From positions 496,001-560,000 of the forward strand of contig JAGMWG010000022.1 of NCBI GenBank assembly GCA_020744225.1: a stretch of DNA of 64,000 nucleotides. The letters are read 5' to 3'. Below the pieces are notes generated by a model, which worked only from the letters and a program-made list of their open reading frames with translations, had not been told where the DNA came from and searched no databases. Each line of letters begins with the position of its first letter. Position 1 is the stretch's first letter. A program made the position numbers and the translations under genes. The stretch comes from Paraphoma chrysanthemicola (Eukaryota; Ascomycota; Dothideomycetes; Pleosporales; Phaeosphaeriaceae). Shown here in pieces: positions 12,069-23,576 of the stretch.

Positions 12069-12407
12069 TCAGAATTTGGGATTCGCCATGATGGTCCACT
12101 CCGCAATATCGACCTTCTGGCCACCGTTCAATGCAACAGGCGTCCCATTTCCCTCAATTGGACCAGCACCGGCGTTACCCGCGGACGGGCCGAGAGAGAG
12201 AATGTAATTGGAGTTGTTGTGCGAGATGTGTGTAGCCCAGATGGGCTTTCCAACGTCGGGCAGAAGTGCTTTCTCGGAGAAACCGCTTCCGAAGTTGAAT
12301 AGCGGACCGGTGCGGAGGTCGGGGGAGAAGTTTGGACGTTCAGTGCCTTTGTTTTGGCGGTTCTCGATGAGAATGCGGAATGAATCGACTTGTCTGGAAT
12401 CTGGCAT
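12069..12407 (-). CDS. Small conserved-looking hypothetical protein
   Basis: The frame is open from an ATG at 12512 (147 codons), but I prefer the internal ATG at 12407 (112 residues). A TATATAAG element lies only about 10 bp before the 12512 ATG, too close to allow a leader. The shorter protein begins MPDSRQVDSFRI and is soluble, Gly/Asn-rich and cysteine-free, with a GNGTPVALNGGQKV segment near the end suggestive of beta turns. No signal peptide or known motif is recognised. It stands alone in a gene-poor stretch. Confidence 0.55.
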   Translation of the reverse strand: MPDSRQVDSFRILIENRQNKGTERPNFSPDLRTGPLFNFGSGFSEKALLPDVGKPIWATHISHNNSNYILSLGPSAGNAGAGPIEGNGTPVALNGGQKVDIAEWTIMANPKF

Positions 12408-12522
12408 TGTGTGGTGGAATGGTATCGGGAGTGTAAGGTTTGAAGAAGTGTTGTCAAGTCGCTGGTAAGGCTGATTTTGAGCTGTGTCTTTGACTGATGC
12501 CAACAGCGACATTCTTCGTTTG

Positions 12523-12530
12523 CTTATATA
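12523..12530 (-). promoter_or_regulatory. TATA box upstream of the 12069-12407 gene
   Basis: TATATAAG on the minus strand, about 115 bp before the preferred ATG (12407) but only about 10 bp before the longer frame's ATG (12512). It supports the shorter start. Confidence 0.45.
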
Positions 12531-13702
12531 CTTCGCATCTCTCTATCACGTGTCGCGGGCTCAGTGCCCGTGGCTAGCTAGCCCTGGGGAAGACTCTCAC
12601 TTGAGGTTTCTTCAAGCTGAACTGTACAGCTGGTTCTGAATTCTATGGCGGCCACTTATCAGGACGGATAAGCGAAGTTCATGCTGAGCATAGCATATGC
12701 ATGTGCTGATGAAACGTTGTCGTATCTTCGCAAGCAAGTGGCTGGCTAACCGTGCAGTTGGGCTGAGGTTCATCACTGGTTCATTCCCCACGATTGCGGG
12801 AGCGGGAAGGAGCCGAGACTTCTTCAACGCCATTTCTAACGCCATGCGACATCTGAGTGTGCTGAAACGGCGGCCAGAACATACCTCACTTCCTGCGGTG
12901 ATCGGTGAGTAAGCGCTAGCCAATGGCGTTACGAAAGTTAGCTTTCCCCGCCTTCAGCTTGTCAACGGCGCCAGCCACTTGTTACTATTACATGACACTC
13001 GATTCGACTTCAGAATTCTCATGGTAAGTCCAGTTTGCACGTGGTAATGATCAGCCAACGATTTGCCATTGATCTCAATGTCAGCTCCTACATTCAAGCA
13101 TCCACATCGAGTTCTAGACTCCAACAACCGAGACCTCAGGAGCGCCGGAAAAGCTCAACAAAACTGCCAGCGAATGGATTGGTGGACTAAAAGCTATTCT
13201 GCATATGTTGGCAACGCTCAGCTAGCCGCTCAGCTAGAACATCATGATCGAGTCCTCGATAGACAAGCGCCACGAAGGTTGCTGTGCGTTACTCCTTGCG
13301 AAAATCAACGATGGAAAAGGAGGTGAAGATCAAGCTGCCCATATTAGGTTTTTACTTTCAATTAATTACGCATGACGAGATTCTGGAGAAGGTCAACATC
13401 ACGGAGCTGATGTTGAGGGTGATGGGTGGATTTACTTTGAGTCTCGACAACCCACCGCGCAGAATGGTTTGTATGATGAAACAGACAAATATTTCATTAC
13501 AAAATTTCACGCTCACATTGTTCTGACGTTCAGGCCGTGACATATCCTCAAGCGCAGTATGCTATATATCTGTGACCTCCGATCAAGTCAGCCCATTTTA
13601 CTCCTACATCACACCCACCACTCCGGTTCACTTTCTAAACAAAATATGTGCATTGATTCTTTCACCCTCGTTATCGTCATTGCTGTTATAAATTCCACCA
13701 GC
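12531..13702. other. Intergenic, no gene recognised
   Basis: Overlapping short frames on both strands near 12.6-12.9 kb and 13.06-13.54 kb show no domain and no supported splicing. It ends at the left boundary of the inverted repeat. Confidence 0.45.
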
Positions 13703-14694
13703 TAACGTCGGTCACTGCGTAGCGAGACACACTGTGTGACGAGACACTACGGACACTCCCAAACATAACAAACTCAACAACAGGTTACAAGAATAGATAT
13801 ACTCGGAATAGTAACCTTACGCTATAAAGTCTGTTCTCTCTTTATATTTTTAAGAAATAGGTTTAGCTTACCGTGCAATACGACAAGTTGGTATAAGCGT
13901 CACGCGACCGCCTCGCTTTGGCTGGCAGTAGGTGCATCAAAAGCTCATGCATCTTATTAAAACTCCGTCAACGTACAGCTTGTTATATCATTATCCCATC
14001 CCGAGCACTGCGATTGCGCTTGAGAGGTTGTTGTGCTTCTGTGCTAATTCTAAGTCCGCGCCTGCTGGAAGTGCCAGGTAAGGATGACCCGCACACCTAG
14101 CTTAAAGTAGCTTAGCCGTAACCTATCCTGACACTAGATCTGTGGCTGTGTGGCGGTGTGGCTGTACAGCGCTTCTGCCAAGCGCTCCAGGACACCCGAA
14201 AACCGGCTCGGATTGGGAGCAGGGCTGGGTTTGATGGCCCTGGCGTATAGCTTAAGTCGACGAACACACCCAAACCGCAATCAGCTTCCCATACAACTAT
14301 CGTGCAACTTCGAGGCACAGTGTAATGCACGATCACAGCTAACGCGAACGCTTACATGCCATCGAGATAAACCGTCGCGCCGCCTTCTAGCTCCGCAGAT
14401 CCGCCGTTGATCCCTCGTCCGACCCACCACGTCCTCGTCCTTCTCGAGCACATCGCAACCGATACATATACCAAGCAGTAGCCAATATCGCTTCTAGAAG
14501 AACGTCGTCGTTGCAAGCACATAAAAAGGTAGAAAGGGTCTGCATATCTTAGGTTACGGCTGTGGTACAGTTATATAACGAACGGATTCTCGCATAAGCA
14601 CTGCAATCGTTAGGGTGTAGGAATGGTGCTTCAATTTGATCTTTGAGGGCGATGGGGAGTTCGGATCGTCGATTCTTATGAGCGCTGGGTTTGC
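13703..14694 (-). repeat. Left copy of about 1 kb inverted repeat
   Basis: Its reverse complement matches 23577-24615 along almost the whole length. Outer edges are taacgtcggtcac.gcgtag (13703) and, in the partner, its complement ending at 24615. Inner edges share acccagcgctcataag. Landmarks in both copies include gtgtctcgctacg, gcaccta, the run through gtgtcctggagcgcttgg, the stretch around atgtgctcgagaaggacga, and gtgcttgcaacgacgac. The copies differ by many substitutions and small indels, so they are old. No transposase or reverse-transcriptase frame is visible. It could be a non-autonomous element or a segmental duplication. Confidence 0.8.
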
Positions 14695-14761
14695 AACAGT
14701 CTATAACCCGTGAATTTTCTCTTCCGCAATTCCATGTACTGAACGACGCTCCGCGCCTTGA

Positions 14762-14890
14762 CTGATAATGCCTAATCTAGAGGGCTAATATCCATTACAT
14801 CCATCAAATCCACATCTGCTCCATTTCGAATTAGCAACTTAACTAGGTCTAACTGGGGCCCCGAGGCTGCATGAGAGACCGCTGTCCGGT
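14762..14890 (-). pseudogene. Ankyrin-repeat gene remnant
   Basis: The minus strand reads TAVSHAASGPQLDLVKLL then IRNGADVDLMD and ISPLD followed by TAG. This is an ankyrin repeat (xTAVxxAAxxGxLxLVKLLIxNGADV) plus the beginning of the next. Stops lie on both sides. The repeat is of the divergent kind, unlike the highly uniform repeats of the gene at 16583-19311. It is the relic of a second ankyrin gene on the same strand. Confidence 0.6.
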
Positions 14891-15814
14891 AGCATAATCT
14901 TTCTAATCAATATCGACAGTTCCGGTAGCGAGCAATGTGCGTATAGCATGATGATCCCCGGTCCCCTATGAATTAGAGAGAATAGTAAAATAAGTTAATA
15001 CAGTAATTGCTACAGTTCCTAGAGCACTACGCTATTTAGGGCTATCCCATCCTATCGTTGTTTATGACAACTTTATAATTAATTAGTAGGTGCTAACTAA
15101 TTGTTATCATTTCAGATAGTACCAGATTCGAAGTGTTTAGGGTTTCCATCGCCAATTATAAGTCTAACTAATTCTGTTGCCCTTAGTTTGCCCTAGTCGG
15201 ACCAAACATTAGAATGCTTCTGGTGTTAGAGCATCATCGTATTGGTTATCAATATGACTAACTGTTTACCTTTGTGCGCGTCAGCCTTTAGGATATCTTT
15301 GCTTTCTTGATCCATGCATTCTTCATCTCTCCGCTCCATCCCTTCTCCTCATCCCAACTCTCTTGCTTTACTAGCCACTCGAACTTTCCTTCAATTCGAT
15401 TCTCTAACTTAAAAGTTTATGTTAGCAAATGCTTGGCCAGGAGGGTGCAAAATGCTTACACTAACATTCTCACACCTTTTAAACAAGATCCATACTGCAA
15501 ATGTGAGGGTACTAGTACCAATAGCGAAGAGAAGGTACCACCACCACCCAGGGCTGGATTCAAGCAGATCGACATTCATACCAAAAAGAGACTGTACTGA
15601 ATTAGTATCTCATCCCTATGCTTGTTGCAAGCAGTCATACCGCAATAAACATGAGAGGGAGGAAAACAAACTAAGATGTGATATTAGCTCCCACTAAAGA
15701 TTAATTTACTTTGATGGGTAAAAGTTTACCGTAATCCAACTGAGACGTTTCATGCTCCTGTTCATCGTTGTTGACTTTTGTGCTTCCGCAATTGACGTCA
15801 GATTGAATTCCTGT
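14891..15814. other. AT-rich spacer
   Basis: Relatively AT-rich DNA without a supported gene. Two overlapping plus-strand frames of 92-97 codons (15307-15697) show no domain. Confidence 0.4.
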
Positions 15815-16582
15815 CTACGTTAGCGAGTCCTTCCAATGGAGAATAGCCCACCTAACCAATTGGATGAGTTCTTGCGAGGTTGCGACCAAGTTTTTGAGCT
15901 TGTCACGCAGTTCTTCGACGAGCTTATTGACGTCCTCTTTCAAAATTCGAGCTATTTCCCGATGTTCTTGCTCATAGAGCAGCTCCCAACTCTTAGCTTC
16001 AAAGCTCGCAATGAGGACCACAGCTTGATCTTCCAGCAGTCCGTTGAGCCAACCCCAAAGCCTAGCATCATGCAACAGGGCCTCAATGAGACCAGCTTGC
16101 AAACCTCTAGACCTCAACACCTCTACACGCTATATGATAATTAGCTCAACCTGAGTAAAGGACAACGTACTTACCCTGTCACTGAGGTGCTGCTCCGCGG
16201 CTTTACAGACACCGTTCCATTCCTCCTTGAGCTGTCGAATTAATGGTCCACAAAGGTCGGTCGCATCGTCTGGCACCGCAGCATGTTCAAGGGTGCTGAA
16301 GAAAGTAGTGGACTTGAGCAAACGCCTCTTACTATCCTCTCCAGTCCCTGGAGATTCTGGCTTGACCATAATCCAGACGATACAGTGCTGCCTTTCCAGA
16401 GGTTCCAGAGTTACGGCTAGAGAGCTAGGTATTTCTTGTAGTCCGGTTGATTGGAATACTGGTAATATGAGACGACATTCGAGGAGGCCTTTCTAGCGTT
16501 AGTAAGAACGAATAGCAGTGGTAATGCATACTTGTATGCATCAGGAAAAGGTTTCCGTTACATTCTCCTGGTCGAACATAAC
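15815..16582 (-). pseudogene. Decayed 3' part of the ankyrin gene (helical C-terminal region)
   Basis: Directly downstream of the ankyrin gene's stop (TGA at 16583-16585), the same frame continues. A short segment carries one more TGA, then a 39-bp intron (16493-16531, with TTACTAAC branch) leads to a 106-codon exon (16175-16492). A 45-bp intron (16130-16174) follows, then a 105-codon exon ending at 15815. Phases match throughout. The encoded region includes CIVWIMVKPESPG, a long charged helix and WELLYEQEHREIARILKED, suggesting a coiled-coil-like C-terminal domain. Only the two TGA codons break continuity, so I infer the ankyrin protein once extended about 230 residues further. Alternatively an unrecognised splice skips both stops. 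Confidence 0.55.
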
Positions 16583-19311
16583 TCAAGGTAACTGCACTAG
16601 GGATAGTGTCCAATTTTGCTGTCCACTGGGGCGTCTTCTGAGGTCCTCTACCTGTTCTCTCATACTCTCTGTTATCTTTCGCTGTTTTTCGCCACCATCG
16701 GTAACGAAGTCCCCAAGGAGGGGTATTCTGAAGGATATTATCATCAGTTATTAGACTAAGCTAAAGTCAGTGACAGTGCGTTATATCGAAGCCAAACTTA
16801 CAACAGCCGCTTTTCCGTTATATCCCCAGCCAGTGACATGTCTTTTCCCGGTATGTCTACAATGGAAAGGGCTAGAGAATATGACCAGTCATTCATGTAT
16901 TGGCCAAGTTCTTTTCCACTTATAATCTTTACAGTAGGCGGATCTCCTTTTGTCATTTTGATAGTCCCGTCGGCGGTCCGTGAGATAGATCTCCACCTAG
17001 AAGCATTGATGGAGTGTTGTCCTTCAGACATGCCCGAAAAAAGGCGACATAAAATCCGAAAGTTCCCTATCTCAGAGGCACGTTGAAATGGTGTTGTATC
17101 ACCAAAGTCCGGACTGCTGGCCTTCGCACCTCTATCGAGAAGCCAGTGCACGAACACCATATCCTGTCTTTCCACTGCGAGGTGGAGAGGCGTTCGCCCG
17201 TCAATATCTCTTCCCTCAATTGCTGAGCTTTGATCTTCCATGAGCGAATACAATCTTTCGGAAATCCGCAGATCAGCAGAGGATACCGCAAGAAGAAACG
17301 GTGTCTGGTAGGAAGAATTCTTCCAGCTGAGGTATTTGTCTGCACCGTTACTGATGAGGAGGTTCAGTATTCTTATATTCCCGGATGCTACAGCAGCGTG
17401 TAGTGGTGATGATTTATCTCGTGCTCGTAAGTCAACGAGAACCGACGCTTCGTTGCTCAGCAGCATCTCTACTATTTCTTCATACCCACAGTATGCCGCT
17501 GCTTGGAGAGCACTCCCGTATGCTCCGCCTTGAGCGTTGACGTCCGCGCCTGCCTTCAGGAGCATCTCCGCTGTCTCTTTACTCCCACAATATGCCGCTG
17601 CTTGGAGAGCATTCCCGTATTCTCCGCCTTGGGCGTTGACGTCCGCGCCTGCCTTGAGGAGCACCTCCGCTGTCTCTTTGCTCCCACGATATGCCGCTGC
17701 TTGGAGAGCATTCCCGTATTCTCCGCCTTGGGCGTTGACGTCCGCGCCTGCCTTGAGGAGCACCTCCGCTGTCTCTTTACTCGCACGATATGCCGCTGCT
17801 TGGAGAGCATTCCCGTATGCTCCGCCTTGAGCGTTGACCTTCGCGCCTGCCTTGAGGAGCATATCCGCTGTCTCTTTACTCCCACGATATGCCGCTGCTT
17901 GGAGAGCATTCCCGTATGCTCCGCCTTGAGCGTTGACCTTCGCGCCTGCCTTGAGGAGCATATCCGCTGTCTCTTTACTCCCACAATATGCCGCTGCTTG
18001 GAGAGCATTCCCGTATGCTCCGCCTTGAGCGTTGACGTCTGCGCCTGCCTTCAGGAGCATCTCGGCTATCTCTTCACTCCCACAATATGCCGCTGCTTGG
18101 AGAGCACTCCCGTATTCTCCGCCTTGGGCGCTGACAGTCGCGCGCTCCTTCAGGAGCATCTCTACTATTTTTTTATTCCCATTAGCTGCTGCTGCTTGGA
18201 GAGCACTCCCGTATGCTCCGCCTTGAGCGTTGACAACCGCGTTCGCCTTGAGGAGCATCTCCGCTGTCTCTTTACTCCCACAATATGCCGCTGCTTGGAG
18301 AGCATTCCCGTATTCTCCGCCTTGGGCGTTGACCTCCGCGCCTGCCTTGAGGAGCATATCCGCTGTCTCTTTATTCCCATTAGTTGCTGCTGCTTGGAGA
18401 GCATTCCCGTATGCTCCGCCTTGAGCGTTGACCTTCGCGCCTGCCTTGAGGAGCATCTCCGCTGTCTCTTTACTCGCACGATATGCCGCTGCTTGGAGAG
18501 CATTCCCGTATTCTCCGCCTTGAGCGTTGACGTCCGCGCCTGCCTTGAGGAGCATCTCCGCTATCTCTTTACTCGCACGGTATGCTGCTGCTTGGAGAGC
18601 ACTCCCGTATTCTCCGCCTTGAGCGTTGACGTCTGCACCTGCCTTGAGGAGAATCTCCGCTGTCTCGTTATTCAAACAATATGCCGCTGCTTGGAGAGCA
18701 CTCCCGTATGCTCCGCCTTGAGCGTTGACGTCTGCGCCTGCCTTCAGGAGCATCTCCGCTGTCTCTTTACTCCCACAATATGCCGCTGCTTGGAGAGCAT
18801 TCCCGTATGCTCCGCCTTGAGCGTGTACGTCCGCGCCTGCCTTGAGGAGCATCTCCGCTGTCTCTTTGCTCCTACAACATGCTGCTGCTTGGAGAGCATT
18901 CCCAAATATCCCGCCTTGGGCATTGACGTCTGCGCCTGCCTTCAGGAGCATCTCCGCTATCTCTTTATTCTCACTAGCTGCTGCTGCTTGGAGAGCACTC
19001 CCGTATTCTCCGCCTTGAGCATCGACGTCCGCGCCCGCCTTCAGGAGCATCTCCGCTGTCTCTTTATTCCCATTAGCTGCTGCTGCTTGGAGAGCATTCC
19101 CGTATTCTCCGCCTTGAGCATTGACGTCCGCGCCTGCCTTCAGGAGCATCTCCGCTGTCTCTTTAGTCTCACTAGCTGCTGCTGCTTGGAGAGCACTCCC
19201 GTATGCTCCGCTTTGAGCGTTGACGTCCGCACCCGCTTTCAGGAGCATCTCCGTTGCCTCTTTATCCCCATCACGTGCTGCTGCCACGAGCTCTGCCATT
19301 ACGATCTGCAC
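16583..19311 (-). CDS. Ankyrin-repeat protein with highly uniform repeats
   Basis: Exon 1 is 16802-19311. A 74-bp phase-2 intron (16728-16801; GTAAGT ... CCTTCAG) leads to exon 2 (16583-16727). The joined protein has 884 residues. It begins almost at once with ankyrin repeats. About 18 copies of a 33-residue unit (consensus AYGNALQAAAYCGSKETAEM then LLKAGADVNAQGG) are nearly identical and differ mainly at the residues after QAAA and at the first residue. About five ordinary divergent repeats follow (roughly residues 620-770), then a non-repeat tail. No NB-ARC, NACHT or HET domain is fused. Uniform repeats of this sort are typical of fungal NLR-related proteins thought to act in self/non-self recognition. 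The ankyrin stack should bind proteins; the partner is unknown. Downstream frames suggest the protein was originally longer. Confidence 0.8.
17480..19270 (-). repeat. Tandem 99-bp ankyrin-coding repeats
   Basis: About 18 head-to-tail 99-bp units (33 codons) with very high mutual DNA similarity; the block gcttggagagca.tcccgtat.ctccgcctt recurs every 99 bp. Because 99 is a multiple of three, the antisense strand also stays open, which creates a spurious plus-strand frame over 17503-19509. Confidence 0.9.
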
Positions 19312-19925
19312 CCTGCAGGCTATGTACGTTTACAAAGTAAACACTACCTCTTTGGCGTTGCATTTCCTCTCAACGAGCGGAAGCAGTGTTTCGCTACTGT
19401 TTGGCATCCGTATTGGCTACAACGTGCTCGAGAAACACACGGACGCGATGGGCTTAAGGAATTTTCGTGTTCGCGCAGCGGCGGTAGCAGTGGTGGGCCT
19501 AGGGAGTAAAGCGCGGTGCGATGATTTGCCTCTATATTACGTTAGCTTGCGAATAGATGTGCTTGTTTGTTTTTGAGCGTGCGACAACTGGTCAAAGATG
19601 GACGCTCCCTGAGCGTCTATCATGGGCGAGTGTCCTTTATGTATGCTGACCGACAAGGCTGAGAGCTGATAGCTGGGCGCTGACACCTGAGAGCTGAGAG
19701 CTGAGAGCTGGGAGTGGTGCACTGTGCAGGGTGCTGCAAATGGTGCCCCACCAGTGGTGCTACGTAGCGCCGGGAGGGGACCTCTGGACGCCTCGTGAGC
19801 CCGATGGAAAGGTTCAACAAGCACCAGTTCCGCATTTGAAGTTATGCGGGAGTGGGTACGGCTGAGCCCGACGCTAGAGGAGGTGCTTAAATTGCGAACT
19901 ATCTAATTATCTGTAGACTCGCCCT
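19312..19925. other. Spacer with short imperfect tandem repeat
   Basis: This lies between the ankyrin gene and the NB-ARC fragment. 19657-19713 is an imperfect tandem repeat of a gagagctgagagctg-like unit. Near 19400-19470, the stretch around cgtattggctacaacgtgctcgagaa resembles part of the 1 kb inverted repeat. Confidence 0.5.
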
Positions 19926-20273
19926 GTGGTTGGCTTATATCCACCATGTCATATAACCAGTACCACCCGCGCCCGGTTTGAGGAAGCATACAGAGACATC
20001 GCACACCGGCTGCAGCTGCCGGGGAGGAGCGACCCGAAGGCGAACGTTCTGCGGCTGGTCAGCGAGTGGCTGCGAGAGGAGGCGAACGGGCGGTGGGTGA
20101 TGGTGTTGGACAATGTGGACGACATAGAGACGTTTCACCCATCGCGGAAGCAGGAGCGCGACGAGGCAGACGCGGGACACTTTTCCATCCGTAAGTCCGG
20201 CGATACGCCAGCGCGACTGCACAAAGTTGAGCTTAACGCACTTCGTTTCTCATATGTTAATTTTTACTTATAA
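19926..20273 (+). pseudogene. NB-ARC (NLR) fragment
   Basis: The frame encodes TRARFEEAYRDIAHRLQLPG, then LRLVSEWLREEANGRWVMVL and DNVDDIETF. This is the piece of a fungal NB-ARC ATPase from after the P-loop strand through the Walker B region (VMVLDNVDD). The P-loop (GxGGxGKT) is absent upstream, where the expected strand is replaced by unrelated sequence. After VDDIETFHPSRKQ the similarity ends. It is therefore a roughly 80-residue scrap of an NLR-like gene, divergent from the ankyrin gene. Confidence 0.6.
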
Positions 20274-20772
20274 TAGCCTCCGACTAAGGGAAGTGCGGTG
20301 TTGGACCTGCTGTCAGTCATTCTGTCAATAGCGATTTCCACTCTCTGCCACTAACCCCCTGTTTATCCACCGCAGTGAATCTTTATCGAGTAGTCGGACA
20401 GCGAGAAAGGAAGCGACGATGTCAAATATCAAGATCGCAGGCTCTGAAGGCCAATCTAGGTGAGAATTGTGCCTTCCGGCAGTTTCTCCGTACGAACAGC
20501 AAGATCGCCAAAACTCGCCTGCACGGGTATGGGGCTATCGCCGCTCTTGGCACGCAGTAGCTCGTAGTAGCGTGCTCAGATATCCATGTATGCAAATCTG
20601 ATGCTATGCCTAGAGCGGAGACTTGTAAAGATAGCTTTGACGCACGCTAATAGCGTATATGTATCTCAACAGGGATGTCTCTGGCCTCGCACAGCCAAGC
20701 AGGCTGCAGCATCTGGGTCGATGTCTCTAGTTAACCTTCTGATCACTACAGTGGTTGATAGCTGCAATTATG
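20274..20772. other. No gene recognised
   Basis: The sequence between the NB-ARC scrap and the F-box pseudogene shows only short frames. It may contain further unrecognisable NLR remains. Confidence 0.4.
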
Positions 20773-21460
20773 AGTTCGCTGCTGCTCACAACACCACCCA
20801 ATACTTTACCACCCCTTCTGCGACTTGCATCTGAGTTGCATTTAGCAATCATCTCGTTTCTTCCAGATCTCAAGGATGCCAAAGACGAAGATGATCTAGC
20901 ACTTCTCCAACTTCGCCGAACAAATCATTACTTTCGCAACCTTGTACCTCCTCCAAACCACAACGATCTTCTTCTCTCTCGAGTTAGCTTTGTTCAGATA
21001 CTCAGTATACGCCTGTAAATTCTGTCTTTGCCTCCGGTCAATGACAAATTTCGCTTCAGCTATGCTCAAAGGCAAAACAGGAGTTGATGGCAAAGCCCGG
21101 GATAGAAGATTTTGCGCAGACTGCGGATTCGATACTACAGTTGTCGGGCAGAGCCAGCGGTATTGCCCTGGTACAAGAGCATGTGTTAGCGGAGTTGATT
21201 GGGTATGGTGCAAGCATTGCAAGTTAGTTGAGAAATGGGAAGAGGCAGATTCAGTATGTGTTGGGTTGTGTAAGGCGTGCTATAACACGTTTGGCTGTAG
21301 GTGCAGCCAGGAATGCGGTAGACCACTACATTCTACGACTCCACTACACCCGAGGGTTCTGAGCCCACCACCTAGCATCCGGCCACAAGCGAGCTCGAGG
21401 CGTATTCGCTTGAACGCTAGTGATACAGATAGCGATGGGGACGATGAGATTGAGAAGTAA
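20773..21460 (+). pseudogene. F-box / zinc-ribbon-like protein gene with frameshift
   Basis: The start MSSLLLTTPPNTLPPLLRLA leads into an F-box-like block (ASELHLAIISFLPD, LLQLRRTNHYFRNLVPPPNH). At about 20970 the reading must jump frame inside the slippery stretch cttcttctctctcgag. It then continues as LELALFRYSVYACKFCLCLR and FASAMLKGKTG, then cysteine pairs (FCADCGF, YCPGTRAC, WCKHC, CKACYNTFGC). This order (F-box, YACKxCLxLR, paired cysteines) is a common fungal F-box protein layout. A Ser/Asp-rich tail ends in EIEK. With the frameshift the protein would be cut to about 80 residues. Slippage, assembly error or true decay are all possible. Confidence 0.65.
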
Positions 21461-22159
21461 GATTTTTGGGAAGAACAGTTTAACCTTGCACAGCAGGAAG
21501 ACGACGATTGGCGTACGGGGTAGGGGCTGTCTATCAAGGATAATTCTACTTTTTTTCTTACTACGTTGCTCTTGTCGGAGTACAAGTCTTCAGAAAGTAA
21601 AAATGAACAAGTCCTGTCTCTGTAGGTAGGGCTTGGCACTAGTGTTGAAAGGAAATAACGATAACTAACTTGGGAATGCATTCTGTTCGATGAAAGTTGT
21701 CTTGTTCTTTGCTACGTAAGGGTGCTACGGAGGTGTATATGATCTGAGACGAGTATGGCCGAAGTAGGATCGAGTCGGCTCGTTGGTCAAGGTTGAGCAG
21801 CCGACGTACCTACCGATATTCATGATCTGACAGTCTTATTATCATGAAGCAAGACCTCAATTGCGCCCCGCAGTGGCCACACCATCCAAAGTTACATTGA
21901 TACTTTTGAAAAAGGACTCTTGCCTGACTAACTTAAATAAGCTTATTTGAAGCTGATCTTTCGAGGCCAGCCAGGTTTGTGTAAAAATGGTCCGAAAACC
22001 CCTCCTCAATATCCATTTTCTCTCTCGTCCATCTCATTCTTTGATTACTTCATATAACGGATCCTCCTCTTTCAACAATTGAAAGGTATTCACGCCTCCC
22101 AGATTGCGTCGGAGGCGGCGTTTTCTACATATTGCTGAAGAGAAGAGTGCTGTCTACAG
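21461..22159. other. No gene recognised
   Basis: AT-rich intergenic DNA downstream of the F-box pseudogene. No coding unit or RNA gene was seen. Confidence 0.45.
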
Positions 22160-22640
22160 CTCCTGGACAGTGTAGTACCTTACTAAGCATGGCGACTATT
22201 ACAGCTCTGCTAGTACTCATTTCCCTTACGAACATGAACAATCTAAAACTCTTACGACCCTCAAAGGTCGAACTAGAGCACCTCTCTACGGGCCTAGACA
22301 TCGCAGTGCGCATGTAAAGAGTCGCTGGTGTGAAGCGCAGGCTTCAATTTCCAGGCCCGCCGCGCTCTATTTTATCTTACATCCTTCCTATCACATTGTA
22401 TGTCCCTTCAATGAGCCGAGACTAGAGCTCGTTGCCGCTTGGGCTAGGAATCGGCGCCGGTGGACTCGAGACGCATGAGGACGTGGTGGGCTTGATGAGG
22501 TCTTTCGTTCGGTCAGCGGAGAGAACAACAGCGGGTTCTAGAGCATGAGGGCGTCGTGATGGTATATGTCTACGTTACGAAGTAGGCTTCGCTGTGCGTT
22601 AGACAGCGTCTCGAAATGTACAAGAACGGCTGGTTTCGAC
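22160..22640 (+). repeat. Old third copy of the 1 kb repeat (direct to the right copy)
   Basis: 22160-22320 aligns by eye with 23530-23680 (gtacct.ac.aagcat, atctctgct, ccctca...tc.aac.agagcacct, attgcagtg/atcgcagtg). 22450-22570 aligns with 23840-23950 (ctcgaga..g..gaggacgtg.tgggc, ac.gcgggt.t..ggag). It is far more diverged than the inverted pair and reaches about 40 bp further left than the left copy does. Confidence 0.5.
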
Positions 22641-23576
22641 GCTGGAAACGCATTGATGACTGACGGGCGCCGGCCCCGAGGGTCTTGGCACTACTCCCCA
22701 ATCCCGAGTCGAATTATCGGTGTTCTGAGCGCTTGCAGAAGCTAGTGGCGCGGTCGTTCGGTATATCGCACGCCGCTGCCTATCACGTGAGTCGTGCAGG
22801 GCTGGTGAGCACGAGTCAGTTCTGGCGGTTAGGGGCTCTGATGATGGCGCCGTTACATTACAGCTAGGCCTCTTCTGTATAGCAGTGATGTAGGCCCTTG
22901 CTTGGCAGTCTGCTCGATGAAGCAACAGATCACTTCTGCAGCGCAACCAGCCTATCAATCACAGCATTTTGCTCGGATTACGGTCTTTCTACAGCGCTCT
23001 ATAAACTGACGAGTTTGTAGACAGATGCACAACACTTAAAGTGCGTCCGAAGTAGTCCGAGAGGGAGGGAAGCAGCGAATTATGGTATTGCAAGGTAAGG
23101 AAGATGCCCACGAGAAGTAAAGACAGTACACGGAAAGATGAGGGGGTGAGGTGTCTATTCCGAGGTTATCTACGCTATGCAACAGTTTTTGGCGTTGTCA
23201 TAGTGGAAAGTGGTGATGACGTTCCGCCACGGCGGGTTTTCCGTTACGCAGGGACGTACTGTAGCTGTGCTGCCCTTGAATGGATTAATATTTGTTTATC
23301 GTTCTTCGCCCGTGCTTCAAACTGTGTCGGTATAGCTTATTAAGCATGCGCTATCAGCATATTCTGTAGCTTGACGTTAAAGCGGTGGTTAGAATGATAG
23401 CGTAGTATATCGTGCCGCCACCATATGCAGGAACAATGGCCGACCCGCACTGGCCACAGGGTGATGACATTGCGAAGAGGATCAAGGGTCATTGTCGACA
23501 ACAGGACGGCATGCAGCCTTAGATAGCATACATAGTACCTGACCAAGCATAGTTACCATCACATCTCTGCTCTACC
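22641..23576. other. No gene recognised
   Basis: Short frames only. It is spacer between the degenerate and the well-preserved right copy of the repeat. Confidence 0.4.

Noticed and set aside
17503..19509. 668-codon plus-strand frame across the ankyrin array
   Set aside because: It is the antisense of the 99-bp ankyrin repeats. The multiple-of-three period keeps the opposite strand open. The protein would be an implausible Cys/Arg-rich repeat, while the minus strand gives perfect ankyrin motifs.
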